DNA of 64,000 nucleotides from B10-G9 sp963712165 (GTDB taxonomy: Bacteria > Chloroflexota > Anaerolineae > Anaerolineales > UBA11858), in assembly GCA_963712165.1 (NCBI GenBank), contig CAVQGY010000001.1, positions 186,001-250,000 on the forward strand, in the 5' to 3' direction. Shown piece by piece: positions 15,230 through 23,887 of the stretch. The position numbers were made by a program, and so were the translations under genes. The notes under the pieces are model-generated. The model was not told the DNA's origin, searched no databases, and worked only from the letters and a program-made list of their open reading frames with translations. The first letter of the stretch is position 1; every line of letters starts with the position of its first letter.

Positions 15230-17662
15230 ATGCAAGAAGGGATTAAGTTAACGCTGCCGATAACTGGCATGGACTGCGCGAATTGTGCTGCAGCTGTTGA
15301 GAGGAACATAAAAAAGGTTCCGGGCATCGAAGATATAAACGTAAATTTTTCAACTGAAAAAGCAACCTTTATATCAAGGGATGGAGAAAGGGCCATTCAG
15401 GAAGTGATCGGTCGTGTGCAGCAGGCAGGCTATGATATTGCAGTGGGAGAATTGGAAATATTGGTTGAAGGTTTGGAAACTGACCAGGATTCCCTGATCC
15501 TGGAAAAGGCTTTCAAAGATAAAACCGGAATCACAAGCCTGTTGGTCAATTGGGTTGCCGGGAAGATCCTCATTAAATATATACCTACATTGATCGAGTG
15601 GTCTGATATGCGGAACCTTATCTTAAAGGCCGGATTCCCTGAAGCCGTTATCAGTTATGGCGATCAGGATGTTGAGGAACAAGCCCGTCAGAAGGAAATA
15701 AACAAACACAAAAAAGAGTTATGGCTGGGTTTGTTTTTTACCATTCCGCTGTTCCTGCTGTCTATGGCCCGGGATTTTGGTGTTATCGGGCCCTGGTCAC
15801 ATCAACCCTGGGTTAACTGGCTGATGTGGGCCTTGGCCACCCCAGTTCAGTTCATTGTCGGAAGAAGGTATTATGCCGGGGCGATCAATTCTTTACGGAA
15901 CAAATCTGCCAATATGGATGTCCTGGTTGCTTTGGGATCCACAGCAGCTTATCTTTATTCCATCCCTATTCTGTTGGGGTTATTTCAAGGACACGTCTAT
16001 TTTGAGACTTCTGCGATGATCATCACATTGATCAAAGTGGGCAAATTCTTGGAAATGCGGGCTAAAGGAAAAACGAGCCAGGCTATTAAGAAATTGCTCA
16101 AACTCAGCCCTGATAAAGCCGAGATTGTTCGGGGTGACCAGGTTTTCGTCGTGGATGTGTCTGAAGTCGAAGTAGGTGATATAGTTTTAATCAAACCTGG
16201 CAATAGAATTCCCGTTGACGGGACAATAATAACAGGCGGCTCAGCAGTTGACGAATCTATGCTGACTGGTGAATCCTTGCCTGTAGAGAAAGGGTCCGGG
16301 GATACAGTATTTGGGGGAACTATCAATATTCAGGGCGCATTCAAGTTCAAAGCAGATAAGATTGGCAAGGATACTGCCCTGGCTCAGATCATCAAGCTTG
16401 TTGAAGAAGCCCAGGGTAGCAAAGCGCCGATCCAAAGAATAGCAGACAGGGTATCAGCCATTTTTGTACCTGCAGTTGTTACAATTGCTGCTATCACTTT
16501 TTTATTATGGATGTTTGTTGCGCCGCCCCCCGTAGTTTCTGAAAACAGCCTGTTCGCGAGATCTATGTTGAATGCTGTGGCAGTTCTATTGATCGCTTGT
16601 CCATGCGCAATGGGGTTGGCAACGCCAACGGCTGTCATGGTAGGTTCCGGCCGGGGAGCAAAACATGGAATTTTATTTAGGTCTGGTGAAGCCCTGGAAA
16701 GGGCTGAAAATATCACTACGGTTGTGCTCGATAAAACGGGAACGATCACACATGGTGAACCAGTATTAACTGATATCGTTCTATCCGGCCCTCATTCTGG
16801 AAAGATTCAGGAAGAACAATTGCTCTATCTTGCCGGATCTATTGAGCAAAGATCGGAGCATCCCCTGGGTGCTTCTATAGTGAATGAGGCAAGGAAACGA
16901 GGAATAGGTTTATCTGAGCCGACAGAATTCCAGGCGATATCCGGAAAGGGAGTGATCGCTACCCTGGATGACACTGTTGTTGCCGTGGGAAACACGAGGC
17001 TGATGGATCAAGTCAGTGTGGATTGGAAAATAGCTGAGAATGACTTGAATAAACTGCGTCAAGGCGGCAAAACGGTTATGCTGGTAGCAGTTGACGGTTT
17101 GATGGTAGGATTGCTCGCTGTTGCAGATACAGTAAAAGAGAATGCGCGCGAAGTGATCGGGACCTTGAAGGGCATGGGCCTGAAGGTGTATATGATCACT
17201 GGAGATAACCATCAGGTCGCACAGGCCATAGGCCGTCAGGTTGGTATCGATCATATACTTGCGGAGGTGCTGCCAGGCGAAAAAGCTGATAAGATCAAGA
17301 GCCTTCAAATGGATAATGAGATCGTTGCTATGGTAGGCGATGGCATTAATGATGCGCCTGCTCTGGCTCAGGCGGATGTAGGGATATCACTGGGAACTGG
17401 CACAGATATCGCTATTGCTTCTGCTCCCATAACTTTGATAAGAGGTGATTTATCGGGTATCACGCAGGCAATCAAATTGTCAAAGAAGACCCTGTCGACG
17501 ATCAAGCAAAATTTGTTCTGGGCTTTTTTCTACAATATCATCCTAATTCCTGTTGCGGCGGTTGGTCTTCTTAATCCCATACTGGCTGCTGGCGCCATGG
17601 CGATAAGTGATGTTTTTGTGATCGGAAATAGCCTGCGATTAAATAATAAGAAACTGAATTGA
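15230..17662 (+). CDS. copA: Cu(I)-exporting P1B-type ATPase
   Basis: An 810-residue copper pump. The N-terminal HMA domain has Cys16 and Cys19 in GMDCANC. A second HMA-like fold (about 75-145) has lost its CxxC. Then come the membrane domain, the actuator MLTGESLPVEK, the transport motif Cys457-Pro-Cys459, the phosphorylated Asp501 in DKTGTITHG, the HP motif (SEHPLG) and the hinge GDGINDAPALAQADVG. Conserved Tyr-Asn (FYN) and NSLRL motifs near the end fit the Cu(I) subgroup (P1B-1). It expels Cu(I) from the cytoplasm and completes the csoR-copZ-copA operon. Confidence 0.95.
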   Translation: MQEGIKLTLPITGMDCANCAAAVERNIKKVPGIEDINVNFSTEKATFISRDGERAIQEVIGRVQQAGYDIAVGELEILVEGLETDQDSLILEKAFKDKTGITSLLVNWVAGKILIKYIPTLIEWSDMRNLILKAGFPEAVISYGDQDVEEQARQKEINKHKKELWLGLFFTIPLFLLSMARDFGVIGPWSHQPWVNWLMWALATPVQFIVGRRYYAGAINSLRNKSANMDVLVALGSTAAYLYSIPILLGLFQGHVYFETSAMIITLIKVGKFLEMRAKGKTSQAIKKLLKLSPDKAEIVRGDQVFVVDVSEVEVGDIVLIKPGNRIPVDGTIITGGSAVDESMLTGESLPVEKGSGDTVFGGTINIQGAFKFKADKIGKDTALAQIIKLVEEAQGSKAPIQRIADRVSAIFVPAVVTIAAITFLLWMFVAPPPVVSENSLFARSMLNAVAVLLIACPCAMGLATPTAVMVGSGRGAKHGILFRSGEALERAENITTVVLDKTGTITHGEPVLTDIVLSGPHSGKIQEEQLLYLAGSIEQRSEHPLGASIVNEARKRGIGLSEPTEFQAISGKGVIATLDDTVVAVGNTRLMDQVSVDWKIAENDLNKLRQGGKTVMLVAVDGLMVGLLAVADTVKENAREVIGTLKGMGLKVYMITGDNHQVAQAIGRQVGIDHILAEVLPGEKADKIKSLQMDNEIVAMVGDGINDAPALAQADVGISLGTGTDIAIASAPITLIRGDLSGITQAIKLSKKTLSTIKQNLFWAFFYNIILIPVAAVGLLNPILAAGAMAISDVFVIGNSLRLNNKKLN

Positions 17663-17787
17663 GAAAGAAGTCGCTTGCACCAATCATCCATATTAATGAC
17701 CGGTTATAGCGAAATGTATTGAATCAAAACTGAGTCTAGCAAAAAAAAGATATATAATTAGGAAGGTTTTGCAAAGGATAACAAAGT

Positions 17788-18867
17788 ATGGCGAGGAAAA
17801 AAGTAAGGACCGCGATCATTGGTGTGGGAAACTGCGCTTCAGCCCTTGTTCAGGGAGTTGAATACTATAAGAATGCTGCCTCCGATGAAAACATACCTGG
17901 ACTGATGAATCCTACGCTGGGAGGATATCATATCAGTGATATCGAGTTCTCTGCGGCTGTTGATATAAACATCAATAAAGTGGGTCAGGATCTCAGTCAG
18001 GCGATTTGGGTAGAACCCAATAATTCGATCAAATTTGCAGATGTCCCTCATCTGGATGTGCCTGTAAGCCGGGGCATGACCCATGACGGCCTGGGCAAGT
18101 ATCTTTCGGAATTCATCCAAAAAGCGCCTGGCCCGACAGACGATATCGTTAAAGTGCTCCGTGATTCCGGAACTGACGTGGTGATCAATTTCCTGCCAGT
18201 TGGATCTGAGATGGCAACAAAATGGTATGTTGAGCAGGTCCTGGATGCAGGCTGCGCGTTTGTTAATGGGATACCCGTATTTATTGCATCATCAGAGTAT
18301 TGGAGTAAAAGATTCGCGGACAAAGGCCTGCCTGTTATCGGAGATGATATTAAGAGTCAGGTGGGAGCGACAATCGTGCACCGCGTTCTAGCCAATCTTA
18401 TGCAGGACCGGGGCGTGAAGATAGACCGGACCTTCCAGCTGAATTATGGCGGTAATATGGATTTTTATAATATGCTGGATCGGGATCGCTTGGAATCAAA
18501 GAAGATCTCAAAGACCCAGTCAGTGAGCAGCCAGATCGACCATCAGTTTGAAGAGAAGAATATCCATATCGGCCCGAGTGATTACGTGCCCTGGCTCGAA
18601 GATCGAAAATGGGCGAATATTCGCCTGGAAGGAACCAGCTTTGGTGATATACCGCTGAATATCGAATTAAAACTTGAGGTTTGGGATTCGCCCAATTCTG
18701 CGGGTGTGATGATCGACGCGATCCGCTGCGCAAAGATCGGGTTGGATCGAGGCCTGGCAGGCCCACTGATCGAACCATCTGCTTATTTTATGAAGTCTCC
18801 TCCTGTTCAAGTGAGTGATGATATTGCCAGGAGGAATGTAATGGCATTTGTATCTGGAAAAGAATAG
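17788..18867 (+). CDS. ino1: myo-Inositol-3-phosphate synthase
   Basis: A 359-residue prokaryote-type Ino1. The NAD-binding start IIGVGNCASALVQGVEYY and the conserved motifs VINFLPVGSEMATKWY, GDDIKSQVGAT and LNYGGNMDFYNML are present. It converts glucose-6-phosphate to L-myo-inositol-1-phosphate (D-3), the entry to inositol lipids and solutes. A TATAAT at 17753-17758 lies upstream, without a clear -35. Head of a tight plus-strand gene run that ends at the terminator 23844. Confidence 0.93.
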   Translation: MARKKVRTAIIGVGNCASALVQGVEYYKNAASDENIPGLMNPTLGGYHISDIEFSAAVDININKVGQDLSQAIWVEPNNSIKFADVPHLDVPVSRGMTHDGLGKYLSEFIQKAPGPTDDIVKVLRDSGTDVVINFLPVGSEMATKWYVEQVLDAGCAFVNGIPVFIASSEYWSKRFADKGLPVIGDDIKSQVGATIVHRVLANLMQDRGVKIDRTFQLNYGGNMDFYNMLDRDRLESKKISKTQSVSSQIDHQFEEKNIHIGPSDYVPWLEDRKWANIRLEGTSFGDIPLNIELKLEVWDSPNSAGVMIDAIRCAKIGLDRGLAGPLIEPSAYFMKSPPVQVSDDIARRNVMAFVSGKE

Positions 18868-18871
18868 AGCT

Positions 18872-19969
18872 ATGAAAAACAAACGGAACACGCTTCGCGG
18901 GATGATTTCCCGAAGGGAATTTCTGAGAACAACAGCTCTAGCAGCAGGAGCTGCGCTGATACCCAGAGAGGTCGGTGAATTGCTGGGTGATTATCCAACC
19001 ACCGAAAAGCTGGGCAGAATCGCTGTGGGCATGGTAGAGATCAAATCCAAGCCTGATTTTGACGCTTCCATTGTGGGCAGATATTATGAAGATGCTGTCA
19101 TTCCCTGGCACAGGGAAGTGATCGGACCCAGGCCTTGGAGGAATAATCAGCGCTGGGTGGAAACAGATGAAGGTTTTGTGTGGTGCCCTGATGTTCAGCC
19201 TGTTAAGAATTTGCCTAATGTGCCACTCGAAATTATACCGTTGGGAGCAGCGGGAATGTGGGTAGAGGTATCGGTGCCCACTGTTGATGCAGTATTAGAA
19301 ACAACTCCCGCGAAATCGACCTGGTGGAGAAATCAGGTAAATAATAACCTTCCTCCTCGTTTCTACTACAGCCAGATCTTATGGGTTGACCTGATAGAAA
19401 GGCGCTATGATGGGAATATCTGGTACAGGATCAATGAGCGCTATGGAAACCCGGGTGACCTCTTATGGGCGCCGGCAGAGGCGTTCAGGCCGCTAGAAGA
19501 AGCTGAGTTGACTCCTATCAGCCCGGATGTTGAAAACAAGCAGATCGTGGTCGACGTGACGCCTTCCAGGCAGACCATGTCCTGCTTTGAGGATGGAAGG
19601 GAAGTCTATTTTTGCAGGATCTCCTCAGGTAAAACCCCAAATACAACTACCTTAACATCTTATGGCTCCCCCGGGTGGAATATCTGGCGAAAATTGCATT
19701 CGATCCAAATGGCTGGTGGTACCAATGAGGCGGGGTGGATGATCCCTGGTATTGGTTGGACGTCCTTGTTCCTGAAAGGCGGAATCGCCATTCATTCAAC
19801 ATTCTGGCACAATAATTTTGGAGAGCCATCTTCGCATGGATGTGTGAATGCAGCACCAGATGACGCTAAGTGGGTCTTCAGGTGGGCTTCCCCGATAACA
19901 CCTTTCCAGGAAGGGGATATAACAGTTCAAGGAAAGATAGGTACGCCCGTAAAGGTAATAGAATACTAA
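18872..19969 (+). CDS. Tat-exported L,D-transpeptidase (YkuD domain)
   Basis: The 365-residue product starts with a twin-arginine signal (SRREFLRT, then a mild hydrophobic stretch), so it leaves the cell folded. The C-terminal YkuD domain has the catalytic pattern HSTFWHN and SHGCVN, with Cys324 as nucleophile. The middle part (about 60-200) is SH3-like sequence that may bind the wall. It would form 3-3 peptidoglycan crosslinks or attach proteins. ATG at 18872 chosen; an in-frame TTG inside ino1 is less likely. It begins 4 bases after the ino1 stop. Confidence 0.9.
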   Translation: MKNKRNTLRGMISRREFLRTTALAAGAALIPREVGELLGDYPTTEKLGRIAVGMVEIKSKPDFDASIVGRYYEDAVIPWHREVIGPRPWRNNQRWVETDEGFVWCPDVQPVKNLPNVPLEIIPLGAAGMWVEVSVPTVDAVLETTPAKSTWWRNQVNNNLPPRFYYSQILWVDLIERRYDGNIWYRINERYGNPGDLLWAPAEAFRPLEEAELTPISPDVENKQIVVDVTPSRQTMSCFEDGREVYFCRISSGKTPNTTTLTSYGSPGWNIWRKLHSIQMAGGTNEAGWMIPGIGWTSLFLKGGIAIHSTFWHNNFGEPSSHGCVNAAPDDAKWVFRWASPITPFQEGDITVQGKIGTPVKVIEY

Positions 19970-20001
19970 TATAGGACTGTGATCATAGACGAGGACAGCC
20001 A

Positions 20002-20733
20002 ATGGATCTAAGTATATTAAGTATCACAACAGCTTTTATTGCAGGGTTGGCTTCATTTTTATCCCCCTGTGTTTTACCCCTTGTGCCCGCCTATATCGGG
20101 TATCTGGGAGGTAGAACCGCTTTTGGAGATGGATCTGATGAGAAGAGCAAATGGGAGACGTTCTCGCATGGGCTGGCTTTTGTGCTTGGATTCAGCGTTG
20201 TTTTTATCAGCCTGGGATTGGCTGCCTCGGCACTGGGCGGTTTTCTAAGCAGCGCTACGGATATACTTGAAAAGGTCGGTGGGCTGATTGTCATTTTATT
20301 TGGTATTCATATGACCGGGATCTGGAAAATCCCTTTCCTGCAATACGATACTCGCAAACAAACCAAGCCCAATGAAAACTTGAACTACCTATCTTCTTTT
20401 CTAATGGGAGTCTTCTTTTCTGCAGGTTGGTCTCCCTGTGTGGGCCCGGTGCTGGGCGCCATCCTGACACTGTCATTCAGCGGAGGCTCTGTGCTGACCG
20501 GGGGCATTTTGCTGGCAGCTTATTCGGCGGGATTATCAATTCCATTCTTGATCGCAGCTCTCGGCGTGGGTTGGGTAACGGCAGCTTTAAGGAAATATGG
20601 GAAAGCGCTCCATTACGTTGAAATCGCAATGGGTGTGATCTTGATCGTTATAGGCCTGCTCCTCTTCTTCGGGCTATTTGAAACCATAACCATTTATCTG
20701 CAGAGATTTGGGAGTTTATTCGAAGGTATTTAG
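20002..20733 (+). CDS. ccdA: CcdA-type thiol-electron transporter
   Basis: A 243-residue, six-pass DsbD-gamma/CcdA protein. The two conserved membrane Cys are in SFLSPCVLPLVPAYIGYLGG and GWSPCVGPVLGA. It carries reducing power from cytoplasmic thioredoxin to external thiol proteins. Likely clients in this window are the TlpA-like protein (13294) and the selenothioredoxin (14013); that pairing is inferred. Start preceded by GAGGA. Confidence 0.92.
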   Translation: MDLSILSITTAFIAGLASFLSPCVLPLVPAYIGYLGGRTAFGDGSDEKSKWETFSHGLAFVLGFSVVFISLGLAASALGGFLSSATDILEKVGGLIVILFGIHMTGIWKIPFLQYDTRKQTKPNENLNYLSSFLMGVFFSAGWSPCVGPVLGAILTLSFSGGSVLTGGILLAAYSAGLSIPFLIAALGVGWVTAALRKYGKALHYVEIAMGVILIVIGLLLFFGLFETITIYLQRFGSLFEGI

Positions 20734-20748
20734 ACTGGGTGGCGATCG

Positions 20749-21735
20749 ATGCTGACTGTTACGTTATATATGCGTGAAAACTGCCAGCTTTGCGAAAAGG
20801 CAGTTAGTGACCTTGACGATCTTCAGGAAGAGTTCCCTCACAGGTTGATCCAAATCGATGTGGAAGAGAGTGAGTTTCTGGAATACTTGGAAAAAATACC
20901 CATTATTGAGGCCGGACCCTACAAGATCAAGGCTCCCTTTGATAAGAAGAAGCTGCAAATGACCCTGGGGGCTGCCCAGGATCGGCAAAGCCAATTATCG
21001 GATTTGGAATCAAGTAGACATCAAAAGCGTCTTGAGCGGGGAAAATCATTTACATTCGTGGATCGGATATTCTACTGGCTGTCCCGTAGATATATGATCG
21101 TTTTCAACTTATTTGCCATCATTTATTTAGGATTGGCTTTCCTGGCTCCAGTATTGACTGCTGGTGGAAAGGATCTCTCTGCAAACCTGATTTACAACGT
21201 TTACGGCAGGTTGTGCCATCAGCTTGCCTACCGGTCCTGGTTCCTTTTTGGCGATCAGGCCGCCTATCCTCGGGAAGAGGCCGCAATAGATGGGTTGGAT
21301 TCCTATGAAGAAGCGACTGGCTTGAACCCGGATGATCTAGATGGAGCAGTTTTATTCAGGGGGAATGAAATTCTTGGTTATAAAGTAGCCCTTTGCCAGC
21401 GGGATGTTGCCATTTATGGATCCATATTGTTATTTGGATTGATTTTTGCATTGACGAAGAGGAAAATTCCTCCCCTTCCTTTGCTCGCGTGGGTGCTGCT
21501 AGGCATTATGCCTCTTGGCCTGGATGGTGTAAGCCAGTTGCTCAGTCAGTTCAACTGGGAGTCCCTTCCTGCTCGAGAGAGTACTCCTTTATTGCGGACG
21601 ATCACTGGCGCATTATTTGGGTTCTCTACAGCTTGGTTTAGTTACCCGATCATAGAGGACGCGATGGCGGAAACACGGAAGGTCTTGTCAATTAAACGCA
21701 AGGCATCTCAGATTGATAATGGGTCCAATGATTGA
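20749..21735 (+). CDS. Fusion of a glutaredoxin-like domain to a DUF2085 membrane domain
   Basis: A 328-residue protein. Residues 1-80 look like a glutaredoxin-fold domain with Cys12-Gln-Leu-Cys15 (YMRENCQLC) and a cis-Pro-like EKIPIIEAG. After a linker come four or so membrane segments with the DUF2085 hallmark GRLCHQLAYRSWFLFGDQ, and a further Cys in KVALCQRDVAIYG. DUF2085 function is unknown to me. The fused redox domain and the ccdA gene 15 bases upstream point to membrane thiol chemistry. It overlaps pgeF by 17 bases. Confidence 0.75.
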   Translation: MLTVTLYMRENCQLCEKAVSDLDDLQEEFPHRLIQIDVEESEFLEYLEKIPIIEAGPYKIKAPFDKKKLQMTLGAAQDRQSQLSDLESSRHQKRLERGKSFTFVDRIFYWLSRRYMIVFNLFAIIYLGLAFLAPVLTAGGKDLSANLIYNVYGRLCHQLAYRSWFLFGDQAAYPREEAAIDGLDSYEEATGLNPDDLDGAVLFRGNEILGYKVALCQRDVAIYGSILLFGLIFALTKRKIPPLPLLAWVLLGIMPLGLDGVSQLLSQFNWESLPARESTPLLRTITGALFGFSTAWFSYPIIEDAMAETRKVLSIKRKASQIDNGSND

Positions 21736-22501
21736 GCGTAATGAGGGCGGAATTCTTTACTCCCAATTCGAAAGTTTTATTACCCCCGAATTATTTCATG
21801 GTGTGTTTTCCCGGCAAGGCGGAGTAAGCCCTGTTCCCTGGAACTCGCTGAATCTGGGCGGAACTGTGGGAGATTCGCCCAGCAATGTAAGCAAAAACCT
21901 ATCCAGGCTGGTATCGGTTAGTGGTTTTTCAGAGAGCCAGCTATTCCAGGTTAAACAGATCCATTCTGCAAAAGTGATCAAAGCTGATCTATCCGAGGAC
22001 GCAATCCAGGAAGGCGATGCGATCACAACCGCGAGGCAAGGCCTGCTATTATTAATGCGCTTCGCTGATTGTGTTCCCATCTTGTTTTATGACCCGGACC
22101 ACCGGGCAATTGCCATAGCTCATGCAGGCTGGATGGGTACATTAAAAGGAGTGGTTGCTGAAGTTGTTCGGACTATGATCGCTTGTTATGACTCTTCCCC
22201 GGAGCAAATCAGGGTCGGCATTGGCCCTTCTATTGGTCCAGATCACTATCAGGTAAGGGGAGAAGTGATCAGGAAAACCAAACAGGCTTTTCCTCAGGAA
22301 TACGAACAAGTTCTGCATGAGAGTCCCGATGGTGTAAAATTGGACCTGTGGAAAGCTAACGAGATCCATTTAAGAAAAGCTGGAGTCCAACGGATCGATA
22401 TTGCGGGAATCTGTACTGGATGTGATCCTGGTAAATGGTACTCCCATCGAGCTGAAAGTGGGAAAACGGGCAGATTTGGAGCCGTGATTGGACTCAGGTA
22501 A
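21719..22501 (+). CDS. pgeF: PgeF/YfiH-type multicopper-oxidase-fold protein (laccase domain)
   Basis: A 260-residue Cu-oxidase_4 protein. Conserved metal-site motifs are VKQIHSAKV, MRFADCVPILFY, IAHAGWMGT and GICTGCDPGKWYSHR. Family members are described as purine nucleoside phosphorylase/adenosine deaminase-like enzymes and, in E. coli, as an editor that removes wrong peptidoglycan precursors. The start is placed at ATG 21719; 21728 is the alternative. It is followed by yggS, a frequent bacterial neighbour. Confidence 0.9.
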   Translation: MGPMIERNEGGILYSQFESFITPELFHGVFSRQGGVSPVPWNSLNLGGTVGDSPSNVSKNLSRLVSVSGFSESQLFQVKQIHSAKVIKADLSEDAIQEGDAITTARQGLLLLMRFADCVPILFYDPDHRAIAIAHAGWMGTLKGVVAEVVRTMIACYDSSPEQIRVGIGPSIGPDHYQVRGEVIRKTKQAFPQEYEQVLHESPDGVKLDLWKANEIHLRKAGVQRIDIAGICTGCDPGKWYSHRAESGKTGRFGAVIGLR

Positions 22502-22516
22502 GAACCGGAGCAGAGG

Positions 22517-23230
22517 TTGACGCAAGAGACGAATATTATCGAAAGCCTTGAAAAAGTAAAATCCAGGATCCGCTTGGCGGCCAAACGCAGCGGAAGGGAT
22601 GATAATGAGATTGATCTAGTGGCAGTTACGAAACAAAAGTCTGCCGCCGTTGTGAAAGCCCTGGTGGATATTGGAGTCAGAAAAATTGGCGAAAGCTATT
22701 TGCAGGAGGCTAATTTCAAAATGGGTCTCCTGACCGATCCCGAAATTGAATGGCATATGATTGGCAATATCCAGCGGGGCAAGGAAAAACATATTGCCAG
22801 TCTTTTTCATATTGTCCATTCGGTGGGATCAAAGAGAACTGCCCATGAGCTTAATGAGGCCGCAGCGAGCCTGGACAAAGTTCTGCCTGTGTTTATAGAG
22901 CTGAATGTCAGTGGCGAAAGCACAAAATATGGATGGCAGATTAAAGATGACGGTCATTTTGAGGAATTTCTACTTGAGATCGAGGAGATCGTAGATTATT
23001 CATATTTGAATATAATAGGGTTGATGACAATGGCTCCTTATGCAAAGGATCCTGAAATGTCCCGCCCATTTTTCAGGCGGCTGAGAGCTGTCCGTGATTT
23101 CCTGATAAAAGAGCTGCCCGGATCACAGATTACGGGGTTGTCGATGGGCATGAGTGGTGATTTTGAAGTGGCAATTGAAGAGGGCGCGACAATTCTTAGA
23201 ATTGGTTCAGCGCTGGTTGGTCAAAGATAA
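22517..23230 (+). CDS. yggS: YggS/PLPBP pyridoxal-phosphate homeostasis protein
   Basis: A 237-residue single-domain PLP-binding barrel like the N-terminal domain of alanine racemase. The PLP lysine is Lys39 in DLVAVTKQK; further motifs are EWHMIGNIQRGKEKH, LMTMAPYA and LSMGMSGDFEVAIEEGAT. It buffers free PLP. It starts at a TTG (22517), preceded by a weak GAGG. The order pgeF-yggS-yggT-DUF167 is a common conserved cluster. Confidence 0.93.
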   Translation: MTQETNIIESLEKVKSRIRLAAKRSGRDDNEIDLVAVTKQKSAAVVKALVDIGVRKIGESYLQEANFKMGLLTDPEIEWHMIGNIQRGKEKHIASLFHIVHSVGSKRTAHELNEAAASLDKVLPVFIELNVSGESTKYGWQIKDDGHFEEFLLEIEEIVDYSYLNIIGLMTMAPYAKDPEMSRPFFRRLRAVRDFLIKELPGSQITGLSMGMSGDFEVAIEEGATILRIGSALVGQR

Positions 23231-23243
23231 AACAGGATGGATA

Positions 23244-23486
23244 ATGCTAATAACTATAATTCAAGTGCTCCGGCAAACCATATTTATCATTGTGTTGGTA
23301 AAGGTGATATTGTCTTATTTCATGGACCCGTTTCATCCCATTCGCCAAACGGTTGATAGGTTGATAGATCCTCTTCTAAGTCCGATCAGGAAGGTAATAC
23401 CCTCTTTGGGAGGATTTGATTTCAGTCCGCTGGTTTTGATCCTACTCGTTGAACTATTGGCCAATATTTTGATAAGCATTTTGTAG
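23244..23486 (+). CDS. yggT: YggT family membrane protein
   Basis: An 80-residue protein with two membrane helices separated by the family motif DPFHPIRQTVDRLIDPLLSP. The ATG at 23244 follows AGGATGG; the longer upstream frame lies within yggS. YggT proteins are linked to osmotic stress and, in Gram-positives, to the division locus. It lies between yggS and the DUF167 gene. Confidence 0.88.
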   Translation: MLITIIQVLRQTIFIIVLVKVILSYFMDPFHPIRQTVDRLIDPLLSPIRKVIPSLGGFDFSPLVLILLVELLANILISIL

Positions 23487-23514
23487 GTGGTCCAGCTTTA
23501 GCTTGGAGAAAATG

Positions 23515-23820
23515 ATGGCATCAAGACAATTCAAATTTCATGATGGCGAGAAGGGAGCGGCCCTGGCAATCACGGTCAAGATCAGCCGGGGAAAGAGTTC
23601 TTTCTCTAAAGTGCTGAATGATGGCACGGTAGTGATCCAGCTCAAACAGGAAGAGGGGGATGTGAATATGAGGCTGATCGATTTTATCTCCACCGAACTC
23701 AACATCCCAAAAAAGAAAATGCAAATTATTGCCGGCGAAGATGGGAATAAAAAATTGATCTCCATTGTTGATATGGCTCCCAAGCAAATTCAGAAAGCGA
23801 TATTGGGATTGATTGCCTGA
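23515..23820 (+). CDS. DUF167 (YggU) family protein
   Basis: A 101-residue small alpha/beta protein with the DUF167 layout: N-terminal basic beta-strands (GAALAITVKISRGKSS), then VVIQLKQEEGDVNMRLIDFISTELNIPKKKMQIIAGEDGNKKLISI. Function unknown. The ATG at 23515 has GGAG at good spacing; ATG 23512 and TTG 23503 are alternatives. Last gene of the ino1-to-DUF167 run. Confidence 0.82.
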   Translation: MASRQFKFHDGEKGAALAITVKISRGKSSFSKVLNDGTVVIQLKQEEGDVNMRLIDFISTELNIPKKKMQIIAGEDGNKKLISIVDMAPKQIQKAILGLIA

Positions 23821-23843
23821 TTGGAAATAGAGTCCAGAATGGA

Positions 23844-23873
23844 AAAAATCCTCCTGTCCCCGGGAGGATTTTT
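23844..23873. terminator. Bidirectional intrinsic terminator between converging genes
   Basis: AAAAATCCTCC (23844-23854) pairs with GGAGGATTTTT (23863-23873) across an 8-base loop. T-runs on both strands let it end the DUF167 transcript and the opposite NTPase transcript. Confidence 0.88.
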
Positions 23874-23887
23874 GTTAGTGGAAATGC

